NCBI GenBank assembly: GCA_015493215.1
Contig: WGDP01000328.1
Coordinates: 1-35,032, forward strand
Length of the DNA: 35,032 bases
Direction of reading: 5' to 3'
Source: Bacteroidales bacterium
GTDB taxonomy: Bacteria > Bacteroidota > Bacteroidia > Bacteroidales > F082
Shown piece by piece: positions 16,064 through 25,517 of this stretch. The translations under genes and the position numbers were made by a program. The notes beneath the pieces were generated by a model that was given only the letters and a program-made list of their open reading frames with translations, had not been told where the DNA came from and did no database searches. Position 1 is the first letter of the stretch. Each line of letters opens with the position of its first letter.

Positions 16064-17152
16064 ATGATATTAGAAATCTACAGTTTTTCATCCTTAACAG
16101 AAGCAATCGACACTGCCTTGAACAACAGCATGGCACCTTGGCTGGCTACCTTAACGGAGTTGGTTATCATAGGCATTGTTTTTCTCAGCTTTTATGCTTT
16201 GCTGGGTCTGTTTCTCGTTTATCTCGAACGTAAGGTTTGCGCCGTAATGCAAAACCGTATCGGCCCCAACAGGGTGGGAAAATGGGGACTGCTGCAAACC
16301 ATTGCTGACCTTATCAAACTTTTGATGAAGGAGCTTATCCCCATTAAAAATGCCGACCAGTTTTTATTTAATCTGGCACCTTATATTGTTATTGCCGCTT
16401 CGTTTATGGCCATGGCGGCGCTTCCGTTTGCCAAAGGCCTTCAGGCCATCGACCTGAATGTGGGCCTTTTTTACATCATGGCCGTATCATCGCTGGGCGT
16501 AGTAGGAATATTAATAGCCGGATGGTCCAGTAACAGCAAATATTCGCTGGTAGGAGCCATGCGTAGTGGTGCTCAAATTATCAGCTACGAGTTGTCGGTA
16601 GGACTGTCGTTGCTCTCCATTGTTATTTTTACGGGCAGCCTTCAACTTTCCGACATTGTTGCCAGCCAGGCCGACGGATGGTGGATTTTTAAAGGACATA
16701 TTCCCGCTTTTTTCGCTTTTGTTATTTACCTTGTGGCCGGTACTGCCGAAATTAACCGCGGGCCTTTCGACCTTGCAGAAGCCGAATCGGAGCTTACGGC
16801 AGGGTTCCATACGGAATATTCAGGTATCAAGTTTGCCTTTTTCTTTTTGGCCGAATACATCAACATGTTTATTGTAGCTGCTGTTGCTGCCACCGTATTT
16901 TTTGGCGGATGGATGCCGCTCCACATTGGTAACTGGCAGGGCTTTAATGCGGTAATGGATTACATACCATCTATTATCTGGTTTTTTGGAAAAACCTTCT
17001 TTATCATCTATTTGATTATGTGGTTTAAATGGACTTTTCCCCGTTTGCGCATCGACCAACTGCTTACGCTGGAATGGAAATACCTGTTGCCACTCAACCT
17101 TATTAATACGGTTATCATTGCGTTTATTGTTTTAATGGGTTGGTACTTCTAA
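16064..17152 (+). CDS. nuoH: NADH-quinone oxidoreductase subunit H
   Basis: A 362-residue, eight-helix membrane subunit linking the quinone cavity to the proton-pumping modules. Family motifs include [33 protein letters not shown], the acidic loop [24 protein letters not shown] and the C-terminal [15 protein letters not shown]. Length is typical. It follows nuoD after 11 nt. Confidence 0.97.
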   Translation: MILEIYSFSSLTEAIDTALNNSMAPWLATLTELVIIGIVFLSFYALLGLFLVYLERKVCAVMQNRIGPNRVGKWGLLQTIADLIKLLMKELIPIKNADQFLFNLAPYIVIAASFMAMAALPFAKGLQAIDLNVGLFYIMAVSSLGVVGILIAGWSSNSKYSLVGAMRSGAQIISYELSVGLSLLSIVIFTGSLQLSDIVASQADGWWIFKGHIPAFFAFVIYLVAGTAEINRGPFDLAEAESELTAGFHTEYSGIKFAFFFLAEYINMFIVAAVAATVFFGGWMPLHIGNWQGFNAVMDYIPSIIWFFGKTFFIIYLIMWFKWTFPRLRIDQLLTLEWKYLLPLNLINTVIIAFIVLMGWYF

Positions 17153-17168
17153 CGGAAAATCAAGTAAA

Positions 17169-17654
17169 ATGAATAGTATAGTAAAATATTTTTCTGAAAT
17201 TTTTGGAGGGGTTCGCTCACTACTCACGGGTATGAGCGTTACCGGCAAATATTTCATCAGCCCGGGGGAAATTGTTACGGAACAATACCCCGAAAACCGG
17301 GCTACCCTTAAAATGACCGATCGTTTTAAAGGAGAGGTTACCATGCCTCACGACGAAAACAATCAGCATCAATGTACCGGCTGTGGTATTTGTGAAGTGA
17401 ACTGCCCCAACGGTGCCATCGAAATTATTACCAAAAAGGTGCCCAACGAAAGCGGTAAACTTGTCAGAGCCATCGATAAGCACATCTATCACCTGTCGAT
17501 GTGTACATTTTGCGAACTCTGCATCAAAACATGCCCCTCGGATGCCATTACCTGGGGACACGATTTTGAACATGCCGTTTTCGACCGTACCAAACTGACC
17601 AAGGTGCTTAACAAACCGGGGTCGTCACTTAAAAAGAAGGAGGCAAAATCATGA
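17169..17654 (+). CDS. nuoI: NADH-quinone oxidoreductase subunit I
   Basis: A 161-residue ferredoxin-like subunit holding two 4Fe-4S clusters (N6a and N6b). The first motif gives Cys69, 72, 75 and 79 (CTGCGICEVNC) and the second gives Cys112, 115, 118 and 122 (CTFCELCIKTC). With NuoEFG absent, this subunit would be the likely docking point for an alternative donor protein. Its stop overlaps the nuoJ start by 4 nt (ATGA). Confidence 0.96.
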   Translation: MNSIVKYFSEIFGGVRSLLTGMSVTGKYFISPGEIVTEQYPENRATLKMTDRFKGEVTMPHDENNQHQCTGCGICEVNCPNGAIEIITKKVPNESGKLVRAIDKHIYHLSMCTFCELCIKTCPSDAITWGHDFEHAVFDRTKLTKVLNKPGSSLKKKEAKS

Positions 17655-18172
17655 CGATAAATGTTATTATGTTCTATCTGTTGTCAACGGTAATCCTTGT
17701 TTTTTCCGTTATGACCATTACCACGCCCAAGGTGTTACGCTCGGCGGTTTATCTGTTGTTTGTGCTAATTGCCACCGCAGGGCTTTACTTTTTGCTGAAT
17801 TATGAATTTTTAGCTGCTGTACAAATAACCTTGTATGCGGGGGGTATTGTGGTGCTTATTATTTTCAGTATTCTGCTTACAAGCCACATCAGCCATAAGC
17901 TTGCCCGGCCGGCACCATGGAAACTGTGGTCGGCGGCAATCAGTTTAATTGTTGGCATTCCGCTGGTGCTGTGGATTATTTTGAACCATACTTTTCAGCA
18001 AAGTGCCAACGAAGTACCTGTTGACATGAAGCTCATTGGTACTCAACTACTCGGAACCGGTAAAAACGGCTATGTGTTACCCTTCGAGCTAATCAGTATT
18101 TTGCTGCTGGCCTCCATGATTGTTGCCATTGTTATTGCAAAAAAAGATAAAGAAGATAAACAACATAATTAA
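17651..18172 (+). CDS. nuoJ: NADH-quinone oxidoreductase subunit J
   Basis: A 173-residue membrane subunit with five predicted helices, including the conserved helix with YAGGIVVLIIFSILLT. It forms part of the E-channel with NuoA, H and K. The ATGA overlap with nuoI indicates translational coupling, and nuoK follows after 6 nt. Confidence 0.94.
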   Translation: MTINVIMFYLLSTVILVFSVMTITTPKVLRSAVYLLFVLIATAGLYFLLNYEFLAAVQITLYAGGIVVLIIFSILLTSHISHKLARPAPWKLWSAAISLIVGIPLVLWIILNHTFQQSANEVPVDMKLIGTQLLGTGKNGYVLPFELISILLLASMIVAIVIAKKDKEDKQHN

Positions 18173-18178
18173 AGTATT

Positions 18179-18496
18179 ATGATTCAAGGAATATCAATCT
18201 ATCATTTTCTAATTGTAAGCAGCCTGATGTTTTTTATTGGGATTGCAGGATTTATTATACGTCAAAACCTGATTACCATTTTGTTGTCCATCGAGCTTAT
18301 ACTCAATTCGGTGGCCATTAACTTTTTGGTGTTCAACAGGTATTTATATCCCGACCAGTTGCAGGGGCATTTTTTCTCGCTGTTTATAATAGGAGTGGCT
18401 GCGGCGGAAGCATCGGTGGCCATAGCACTGATTATTAATATCTATCGACGAATTCATGGTATTAACACCGATGATGTAAACGAAATGAAACATTAA
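18179..18496 (+). CDS. nuoK: NADH-quinone oxidoreductase subunit K
   Basis: A 105-residue, three-helix MrpC-like subunit. The two membrane glutamates needed for proton transfer are present: Glu39 in LLSIELILNSVAINF and Glu77 in AAAEASVAIALII, equivalent to E. coli Glu36 and Glu72. Length and spacing are typical. Confidence 0.95.
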   Translation: MIQGISIYHFLIVSSLMFFIGIAGFIIRQNLITILLSIELILNSVAINFLVFNRYLYPDQLQGHFFSLFIIGVAAAEASVAIALIINIYRRIHGINTDDVNEMKH

Positions 18497-18508
18497 AAAA
18501 ACATAGCG

Positions 18509-20422
18509 ATGGCTGATTATTCATATACACTGTTAATAATTCTGATTCCGTTTTTTGTGTTCCTTTTGTTGGGACTTTTCGGAAACAGGTGGAAGCCCAT
18601 GGTTTCGGGCTGGATTGGAACTACCGGACTGGGGGTTGCTTTTATCCTTTCGCTGATAACTGCGTACCAATATTTCTTTGCCGGTGCCGGCGAAGCTTAT
18701 AGCAAAATTGTTCCTTACGATTTTGTGTGGCTTTCGTTTACCGACACCCTTCAAATTCACATGGGCATTTTGTTGGATCCCATATCGGTAATGATGTTGG
18801 TGGTGGTAACTACCATTTCTCTCATGTCGCACTGGTTCAGTCTTGGCTATATGAAAGGGGAAGTGGGTTTTGAGCGTTACTACTCGTTTTTGTCGCTGTT
18901 TACCTTTTCCATGCTTGGGCTGGTAGTAGCTCCCGACCTGTTTCAAATGTTTATTTTTTATGAGTTGGTGGGCGCATCATCGTTTCTGCTTATCGGGTTT
19001 TATTATCAAAAACCCTCGGCGGTGGCTGCGGCCAAAAAAGCTTTTATTGTTACCCGCTTTGCCGATTTCGGGTTTTTAGTGGGTATTTTAATTTTGGCCT
19101 ATTTTACCAATACGTACGACTTTGCTACCCTCACCAAACCGGGCACCACCATTTTTGCCAACGCTGCCGGAATAACCTTTATGGGTGCATCGGCAATTTC
19201 GTGGGCCATGGGGCTTATTTTTGTGGGTGCTGCCGGTAAATCGGCCATGTTTCCGTTTCACATCTGGTTGCCTGATGCCATGGAAGGCCCTACACCAGTT
19301 TCGGCACTTATTCATGCAGCCACCATGGTTGTTGCGGGTGTGTTTACCGTGGCAAGGCTTTTCCCGGTATATTATTTTCAAACCCCCGACGTGCTGATAC
19401 TGGTGGGGTATGTGGGTGGCTTTACCTCGTTGTTTGCTGCGGTAATTGCCATCACGCAGCACGATATCAAGCGGGTGCTGGCTTTTTCAACGCTGTCGCA
19501 GATAGGTTATATGATGGTTGGCCTCGGCGTATCGCATTATGGCGGCGAAGAGGGGCTGGGTTATATGGCTTCCATGTTTCACCTGTTTACCCATGCCATG
19601 TTTAAAGCATTGCTCTTCCTCGGAGCCGGTTCCATTATTCATGCCGTACATTCTAACATGATGCAGGACATGGGCGGACTACGAAAATATATGCCTGTTA
19701 CGCATATCACTTTCCTTGTGGCTGCATTGGCTATTTCGGGAATTCCGCCATTTTCGGGGTTCTTTAGTAAAGATGAAATCCTGGCAGCGGCTTTCCAAAC
19801 CAACAAGCTGTTGTTTTATACCGAATATATTACTGCCGGTTTGACCTCATTCTATATTTTCCGGCTCTATTTCAATATTTTCTGGGGTAAAGACCGCAAG
19901 TATGAACACACCCCGCACGAATCGCCCATGGTGATGAAAATCCCCTTGATATTTTTGGCTCTTGCCGCCGCTTTTGTCGGATTTCTGCCCTTCCACGAAC
20001 TGGTAACTTCCGACATGAAACCCTTTGAAACGGTTACACACTGGAATCTTGTTATCGCTTCCGTTTCAATAGGAGTGTTGGGTATCGGCTTTGCATGGTT
20101 CCTGTTTAAAAAAGAAAACAGCAAACCTGCTGCCATTGCACAGTGGTTTGGCGGACTTTATACCATTACCTATCACAAGTTTTACATCGACGAAATTTAT
20201 CTGTTTGTAACCAAAAAAATATTGTTCAACCTTGTTTCGCGTCCCATTGCCTGGTTCGACCGGCATATTATCGACGGTTTTATGGTTGGCGTTGGTACCG
20301 TTACGGTTAAAACATCAGATAAAATAAAAGGTTTTCAGTCGGGTAATCTGCAACAATATGCTTTTGCTTTTGTTGCCGGTGCTTTAATCATCGTATTGTC
20401 GCTCCTGTATTATATAGGATAA
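18509..20422 (+). CDS. nuoL: NADH-quinone oxidoreductase subunit L
   Basis: A 637-residue antiporter-like subunit forming the distal end of the membrane arm, with a long C-terminal lateral helix. The proton-channel glutamate lies in FYELVGASSFLLIG, and the paired helix-7 lysine is present in GAAGKSAMFPFHIWLPDAMEGPTPVSALIHAATMV. It is followed by 53 nt before nuoM, the longest internal spacing of the operon. Confidence 0.96.
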   Translation: MADYSYTLLIILIPFFVFLLLGLFGNRWKPMVSGWIGTTGLGVAFILSLITAYQYFFAGAGEAYSKIVPYDFVWLSFTDTLQIHMGILLDPISVMMLVVVTTISLMSHWFSLGYMKGEVGFERYYSFLSLFTFSMLGLVVAPDLFQMFIFYELVGASSFLLIGFYYQKPSAVAAAKKAFIVTRFADFGFLVGILILAYFTNTYDFATLTKPGTTIFANAAGITFMGASAISWAMGLIFVGAAGKSAMFPFHIWLPDAMEGPTPVSALIHAATMVVAGVFTVARLFPVYYFQTPDVLILVGYVGGFTSLFAAVIAITQHDIKRVLAFSTLSQIGYMMVGLGVSHYGGEEGLGYMASMFHLFTHAMFKALLFLGAGSIIHAVHSNMMQDMGGLRKYMPVTHITFLVAALAISGIPPFSGFFSKDEILAAAFQTNKLLFYTEYITAGLTSFYIFRLYFNIFWGKDRKYEHTPHESPMVMKIPLIFLALAAAFVGFLPFHELVTSDMKPFETVTHWNLVIASVSIGVLGIGFAWFLFKKENSKPAAIAQWFGGLYTITYHKFYIDEIYLFVTKKILFNLVSRPIAWFDRHIIDGFMVGVGTVTVKTSDKIKGFQSGNLQQYAFAFVAGALIIVLSLLYYIG

Positions 20423-20446
20423 ACAAAACGGATTTTTTTTGAAAAA

Positions 20447-20479
20447 ATGAATATTAAACATAAAAACATAACAAAGTGA
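20447..20479 (+). other. Ten-codon ORF overlapping the nuoM start
   Basis: An ATG at 20447 opens a 10-codon frame (MNIKHKNITK) whose TGA stop overlaps the GTG start of nuoM in the four bases GTGA. It could couple translation into the GTG start. No homology can be claimed for so short a peptide, and it may be chance. Confidence 0.25.
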
Positions 20480-21978
20480 GTTTTCTAAATTTATTTGTGG
20501 CCGTTCCCGTGTTAACGGTGCTCGGTATTATGTTCACCAAAGATTTAAAAGGAACACGTATTGTTTCGGCCATTGGCATGGGCATACAGCTGATACTGGC
20601 GGTTTATCTAATGGTTTTTTACATGTCGCAGGCAGGCGTTAATAACCTCCATGAAATTATTTTTCAATCCGATTCGGTGTGGTTTCCCAGTCTGAATATC
20701 CACTACTACGTGGGTGTTGACGGCATTGCCTCCGCCATGATACTATTGACGGCCATTGTAATATTTGCCGGAGTTTTCGCTTCGTGGAAGGTGGAATTTT
20801 TACCGCGCGAGTTTTTTATTTCACTCATTGTGCTTGCCACCGGAGTTTTCGGGTTTTTTATCTCCCTCGACCTGTTTACCATGCTGCTTTATTACGAAAT
20901 AGCGGTAATTCCCATGTACCTGCTGATTGGTATTTGGGGAAGCGGCCCCAAAGAGAAGTCGGCCATGAAACTAACTTTGATGCTGATGGCAGGTTCGGCA
21001 CTGCTTATTGCAGGCTTGCTCGGGCTTTATTTTAACTCGTCGGCAGAAGGTGGCCCACTGACCTTTAACCTTATTGAAATTTCAAAAATTACCATACCCA
21101 TTACGGCACAGCGGCTCTTTTTTCCTTTGACGTTTATCGGTTTCGGAGTGTTGGGTGCCCTTTTCCCGTTTCACACATGGTCGCCCGACGGTCATGCATC
21201 CGCGCCTACAGCCGTATCAATGTTGCATGCAGGGGTTTTGATGAAACTCGGTGCTTACGGATGTTTCCGTATTGCCATTTTCCTGATGCCTGAGGCAGCA
21301 CACGAAATGTCATGGTTCTTTATTATTTTAACGGCCACAAGTGTTATTTACGGAGCCTTTGGCGCTATCCAACAAAAAGACCTTAAATACATCAACGCCT
21401 ATTCTTCGGTGAGCCATGTGGGACTTATCCTGTTCGGTTTGCTGATGATGAACAGCACTGCCATTGATGGCGCCATTATGCAAATGATTTCACACGGACT
21501 GATGACAGCACTCTTCTTTGCCCTGATTGGGATGGTTTACGGCAGAACGCATACCCGTAATGTTAACGAAATGGGCGGGTTGCTTAAAATAATTCCCTTC
21601 CTTGGGGTGATGTATATTTTAGCAGGTTTTGCCTCATTGGGACTTCCCGGATTCAGTGGCTTTGTGGCTGAGATGACCATTTTTGTGGGAGCCTTCTTCC
21701 ACAACGATATGTTCCATCGTGTTGCCACAATTATTGTTGTTTCATCCATTGTTGTAACAGCGGTTTATGTGCTGCGAGTGGTAGGTATCATGCTGTTGGG
21801 GCCGGTTCGGCACGAAGAACACCTGAAGCTTAAAGATGCCACCTGGTTTGAAAAGGTTAGCACCATTACCCTTTTGGTTTCCATGGCCGGAATAGGGCTT
21901 TATCCCCTTTGGTTGTCGGATACTATTTTAGGAAGCCTGCAACCTATTATGGAAAAAATTACCATGTATTTACATTAA
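20476..21978 (+). CDS. nuoM: NADH-quinone oxidoreductase subunit M
   Basis: A 500-residue antiporter-like membrane subunit. It starts at GTG (SFLNLFVAVPVLTVLG), since no in-frame ATG lies nearby before codon 19. The channel glutamate Glu141 (LLYYEIAVIPMYLLIG) and Lys257 (HAGVLMKLGAYG) are present. However, the segment before PFHTW reads GFGVLGALFPFHTW, so the helix-7 lysine (E. coli Lys234) is replaced by Leu226. NuoL and NuoN here keep that lysine. From memory, similar NuoM forms with GHxxAPTAVSMLHAGVLMKLG occur in other lineages, so this may be a subfamily trait rather than a defect. Confidence 0.95.
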   Translation: MSFLNLFVAVPVLTVLGIMFTKDLKGTRIVSAIGMGIQLILAVYLMVFYMSQAGVNNLHEIIFQSDSVWFPSLNIHYYVGVDGIASAMILLTAIVIFAGVFASWKVEFLPREFFISLIVLATGVFGFFISLDLFTMLLYYEIAVIPMYLLIGIWGSGPKEKSAMKLTLMLMAGSALLIAGLLGLYFNSSAEGGPLTFNLIEISKITIPITAQRLFFPLTFIGFGVLGALFPFHTWSPDGHASAPTAVSMLHAGVLMKLGAYGCFRIAIFLMPEAAHEMSWFFIILTATSVIYGAFGAIQQKDLKYINAYSSVSHVGLILFGLLMMNSTAIDGAIMQMISHGLMTALFFALIGMVYGRTHTRNVNEMGGLLKIIPFLGVMYILAGFASLGLPGFSGFVAEMTIFVGAFFHNDMFHRVATIIVVSSIVVTAVYVLRVVGIMLLGPVRHEEHLKLKDATWFEKVSTITLLVSMAGIGLYPLWLSDTILGSLQPIMEKITMYLH

Positions 21979-22016
21979 TAATCAACCTGAAAGAGTAACT
22001 TAAATAAAAATATAAG

Positions 22017-23441
22017 ATGGATTTTCAATATATTTTACTTTTAAAACATGAGATATTGCTCACCCTTGCAGCCCTCATCATTTTGTTTGTGGAGCTGTTT
22101 TTGCCACAAAACAAAAAACGCAATGTCATCAATATCTCACTCATAATATTTGCCATTGTTGCTTTCGCAGGTTTTATACCTACTGCACAGGGCAACCTGT
22201 TTGGCGGTTCTTTTCAAGGCAGTCGCCTTACCGATGTGATGAAAGATATTTTAAACCTTGCGGTGTTGATTGTTTTTCTCCAGTCAACAGGATATCTTAA
22301 AAAGAGTGAAAATGCCGATAAAATGGGCGAATATTTTGCGCTGATAATTTTTACACTGATTGGAATGGACTTTATGATTTCTGCCGGCGATTTTATCACC
22401 TTCTTTATAGGGCTTGAAACCGCCAGTATTCCGGTGGCAGGGTTGGCAGCCTACGATAGATACAAAAGAAAATCGGCCGAAGCGGGGGTAAAACTTATTT
22501 TGCTGGCTTCCATTTCGTCAGGGGTTTTGCTGTTTGGCCTTTCGATGATATACGGCGCAACAGGCTCCATCTATTTTGCCGATATTGCCAAAAACATCAC
22601 CGCTTCACCGTTGATAATACTAGGCTTTATCTTTTTTGTAAGCGGAATGGGCTTTAAGCTGTCGCTGGTGCCGTTCCACTTATGGACAGCTGATGTTTAT
22701 GAAGGTTCGCCCATGAATATTACCGCTTATCTTTCGGTGGTGTCAAAAGGCGCAGCAGCCTTTATTTTTACCATCGTACTGTTTACCGTGTTTAAAAATA
22801 TTACCGATTTATGGGAGCTTGTAATGTATGCGCTGGCGGTTATTACCATTACCGTGGGTAACCTGTTTGCATTGCGTCAGGATAACATCAAACGGTTTCT
22901 TGCGTTTTCGTCAATCGCCCAGGTAGGGTTTGTACTACTTGGAATTATGGGTACCGGAGCGCTGGGAATGACTTCGGTAGTATATTTTATGCTGGTTTAT
23001 GTATTTACCAACCTGGCCGCTTTTGGCGTGGCACAAGCTATTTATAACCAAACCGGCGTGGAAACCATTTCGGGCTACAAAGGATTGTATAAAACCAATC
23101 CTAAATTAAGTTTGGTGATGATGCTCGCACTGTTTTCGCTGGCAGGTATTCCGCCGTTGGCAGGTTTCTTCGGTAAGTTTTTCCTCTTTACATCAGCAGC
23201 AAGCCACGGTTATTTTATCCTGGTGGTTATTGCTGCACTCAACGCCACCATTTCGCTCTACTATTATCTGCTGGTTGTAAAGGCTATGTTTATTGATAAA
23301 AACGATAAACCCATTGCCTTTTTTAAAAGCTCAGGGTTGATGCGTGTTAGTTTGTTTATTACCGCCCTCGGTATTTTTGTCGTTGGTTTTGCCAGCGGAA
23401 TTTTCGAATACATCATGTCAATCAGCAGTTCCATATTTTAA
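22017..23441 (+). CDS. nuoN: NADH-quinone oxidoreductase subunit N
   Basis: A 474-residue antiporter-like membrane subunit. The channel glutamate lies in FFIGLETASIPVAGLAAY, and the helix-7 lysine is in GMGFKLSLVPFHLWTADVYEGSP, both as expected. Length is normal and the helices are regular. It is the last recognisable nuo gene. The small unknown gene follows 12 nt later. Confidence 0.96.
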   Translation: MDFQYILLLKHEILLTLAALIILFVELFLPQNKKRNVINISLIIFAIVAFAGFIPTAQGNLFGGSFQGSRLTDVMKDILNLAVLIVFLQSTGYLKKSENADKMGEYFALIIFTLIGMDFMISAGDFITFFIGLETASIPVAGLAAYDRYKRKSAEAGVKLILLASISSGVLLFGLSMIYGATGSIYFADIAKNITASPLIILGFIFFVSGMGFKLSLVPFHLWTADVYEGSPMNITAYLSVVSKGAAAFIFTIVLFTVFKNITDLWELVMYALAVITITVGNLFALRQDNIKRFLAFSSIAQVGFVLLGIMGTGALGMTSVVYFMLVYVFTNLAAFGVAQAIYNQTGVETISGYKGLYKTNPKLSLVMMLALFSLAGIPPLAGFFGKFFLFTSAASHGYFILVVIAALNATISLYYYLLVVKAMFIDKNDKPIAFFKSSGLMRVSLFITALGIFVVGFASGIFEYIMSISSSIF

Positions 23442-23453
23442 AATTTGTAAGCT

Positions 23454-23777
23454 ATGTCACTAAATAAATTTTCACATAATATTATTGAAGTCGATGGAGT
23501 AAGGTGCTCCGTAGTGGAAGACAAGGTTACAAAACCAAGGATGGAGTTTTTAAAAAAGCTGTTGGAACATAATGGTTTTGAGGTCAAAATTGTTCAAAAC
23601 GAAGCGGATAACACCTATACCGTTGCCGTTACCGACATATTGTTTAACACCATCTTATATGTTTACGAGCGTCGCTTGAAAACTCCCGATAACAAAATTG
23701 TTACCCCCGCTTACTGGTTACAAAAATCGAAAAAAGGCGCCGTAAAGGGCGAACCTGATTTTTATTGGGAATCGTAG
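23454..23777 (+). CDS. Small unknown protein at the end of the nuo operon
   Basis: A 107-residue soluble protein that I do not recognise. It has no signal peptide or membrane helix, one cysteine (Cys18), and alternating beta and amphipathic helical stretches: a beta-rich start IIEVDGVRCSVVED, a helix PRMEFLKKLLEHNGF, then strands EVKIVQN and TYTVAVTD. The C-terminal half is basic with conserved-looking aromatic residues (TPAYWLQKSKKG, DFYWES). It starts 12 nt after nuoN, so it is probably co-transcribed, and it is followed by a 367-bp gap before nqrA. An assembly, regulatory or accessory role for the Nuo complex is a guess from position only. Confidence 0.75.
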   Translation: MSLNKFSHNIIEVDGVRCSVVEDKVTKPRMEFLKKLLEHNGFEVKIVQNEADNTYTVAVTDILFNTILYVYERRLKTPDNKIVTPAYWLQKSKKGAVKGEPDFYWES

Positions 23778-24144
23778 TTATGCCTGGGAAATGGATTAAT
23801 TGTTTAGTTGCTCTCTCCATTCTTAAAAAACCTCATAAGCTCTCTGATTTACCTGCCCGACTGCATCAGGAGGGCTTGCAGAACAGCACGTTCGGGCGGA
23901 TAATTCCGTACGAGCTAACGGCTGAAGCGAAACATCCTCTGTTGTTACAATATAACAGTGTATAAGGATTCCGTAATCATTATAATATCAATAGGTTAGT
24001 ATCATTTTTTTTGTTGAATAATTATCTGCACCAATAACTTGGCGTGTCTATTTATAATTTATTCTTAATAATTTTGTAATTTTACCCGTTCTATTTTCAT
24101 TTTATTTAACTTGCGCCAGTTTTATTACATGAATTAATTTAAAT
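23778..24144. other. Intergenic region between the nuo and nqr operons
   Basis: This 367-bp stretch has no supported gene. A 66-codon frame at 23765-23965 has no family resemblance and overlaps the previous gene. The segment 23849-23900 contains CCTGCCCG and CGTTCGGGCGG, distantly like the REP-like repeat at 13309. No good terminator is seen. The 3' half is AT-rich and holds a possible -7 element for nqrA at 24069-24076. Confidence 0.55.
24069..24076 (+). promoter_or_regulatory. Candidate -7 element upstream of nqrA
   Basis: TAATTTTG matches TAnnTTTG exactly. No TTG occurs at the ideal 19-21 nt upstream (the nearest is 27 nt away), so confidence is limited. Transcription starting near 24083 would give a leader of about 60 nt before nqrA. 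Confidence 0.35.
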
Positions 24145-25494
24145 ATGTCAACTATTTATTCTGTTAAAAAAGGCCTTGATATCAAGCTTTTAGGAGAAGC
24201 TGAGAAGGCCATTGTTGACTTGGATGCCAAACGGTTTGCCATAAAGCCCCCCGACTTTATTGGATGTTTTCCTAAAATGCTTATTAAAGACGGTGAAATG
24301 GTAAAAGCCGGAACACCCCTGTTCTTCGATAAGTATAGAGAAAATATTATTTACACATCACCCGTAAGCGGTAAGTTTGTGGAACTCAAACGTGGTGCCA
24401 AGCGTAAAATTTTGGAGTTAATTATTGAGTCGGATGGTAAATTTGAAAGCCTTGATTTTGGAAGTACCGACCCGGGTTCGCTTGATAAAAAGACAGCCAC
24501 CGAAAAATTACTAAAAAGCGGTGTTTGGCCTTTGTTAAGGCAGCGTCCCTACTCGGTAATTGCCAATCCCGATGATATGCCCAAATCGATTTTTGTTTCT
24601 GCATTTAGTTCTGCACCTCTCGCTCCCGATTTTGATTTTGTGATAAAGGGTAACGAAAAAGCGCTTCAGGCAGGCCTGGATGTGTTAACAAAACTTACTT
24701 CGGGTAAGGTTCATCTAAATACACATCAAAAGCTTAACAACCCCGAAAGTTTTAAAAACTTTAAAAATGTTCAGGTTAACACCTTTTCGGGTGCGCACCC
24801 TTCGGGCAACGTAAGTGTACATATTAGCCGTATCGACCCCATTAATAAAGGTGATGTGGTTTGGTACACCGATATACAGGGTGCTATCACCATTGGGAAA
24901 CTATTTTTAACCGGACAATACGACAGCTCCAGAGTGGTTGCCCTCACCGGTTCCGAAGTATTGAAACCACGTTATTACCGTGCGCACATGGGCGCTTGTA
25001 TTACTAATATGGTTGTTGATAACGTTTCGGACAGTAAAAACAGATTTATCAGTGGAGATGTACTCACGGGTACAAAAATTGAATCGGATGGCTTTTTGGA
25101 TTTTTACGATTCACAGATTACCGTAATTCCCGAAGGCGATTATTACGAATTTTTCGGTTGGGCAAAGCCCGGATTTGGCAAATGGAGCTTCTCAAAAACC
25201 TATCCGGCCTGGCTTACTCCCAACAAAAAGTATCGCCTCGACACCAATCTTCACGGCGGGCTTAGAGCTTTTGTCCTGACAGGCCTCTACGAAAAAGTGT
25301 TCCCCTTCGATATTTACCCAATGCAGTTGATGAAAGCCATTTTGGTGGAAGATATCGACCTGATGGAAAATTTGGGGATTTATGAAATTGACGCGGAAGA
25401 TTTTGCCCTTTGCGAAGTGATAGACCCTTCTAAAATTAATATGCAGGAAATTGTCCGTAACGGATTGGAATTGATGCGAAAAGAAATGAGTTAA
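24145..25494 (+). CDS. nqrA: Na+-translocating NADH:quinone oxidoreductase subunit A
   Basis: A 449-residue cytoplasm-facing subunit of the Na+-pumping NQR complex, close to the length of the Vibrio protein. The N-terminal segment with DFIGCFPKMLIKDGEMVKAGTPLFFDK, then ITSPVSGKFVEL-like sequence, forms a biotinyl-lipoyl-like fold. The middle contains GAHPSGNVSVHISRIDP and VALTGSEVLKPRYYR. It contributes to ubiquinone or menaquinone binding. It is the first gene of a compact six-gene operon. Confidence 0.96.
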   Translation: MSTIYSVKKGLDIKLLGEAEKAIVDLDAKRFAIKPPDFIGCFPKMLIKDGEMVKAGTPLFFDKYRENIIYTSPVSGKFVELKRGAKRKILELIIESDGKFESLDFGSTDPGSLDKKTATEKLLKSGVWPLLRQRPYSVIANPDDMPKSIFVSAFSSAPLAPDFDFVIKGNEKALQAGLDVLTKLTSGKVHLNTHQKLNNPESFKNFKNVQVNTFSGAHPSGNVSVHISRIDPINKGDVVWYTDIQGAITIGKLFLTGQYDSSRVVALTGSEVLKPRYYRAHMGACITNMVVDNVSDSKNRFISGDVLTGTKIESDGFLDFYDSQITVIPEGDYYEFFGWAKPGFGKWSFSKTYPAWLTPNKKYRLDTNLHGGLRAFVLTGLYEKVFPFDIYPMQLMKAILVEDIDLMENLGIYEIDAEDFALCEVIDPSKINMQEIVRNGLELMRKEMS

Positions 25495-25517
25495 GTTAAA
25501 AATCAGAATAGTAACGC

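Noticed and set aside
23765-23965. 66-codon plus-strand frame after the small nuo-operon gene
   Set aside because: Overlaps the preceding gene, no family resemblance, no ribosome binding site, and covers a degenerate repeat-like segment.
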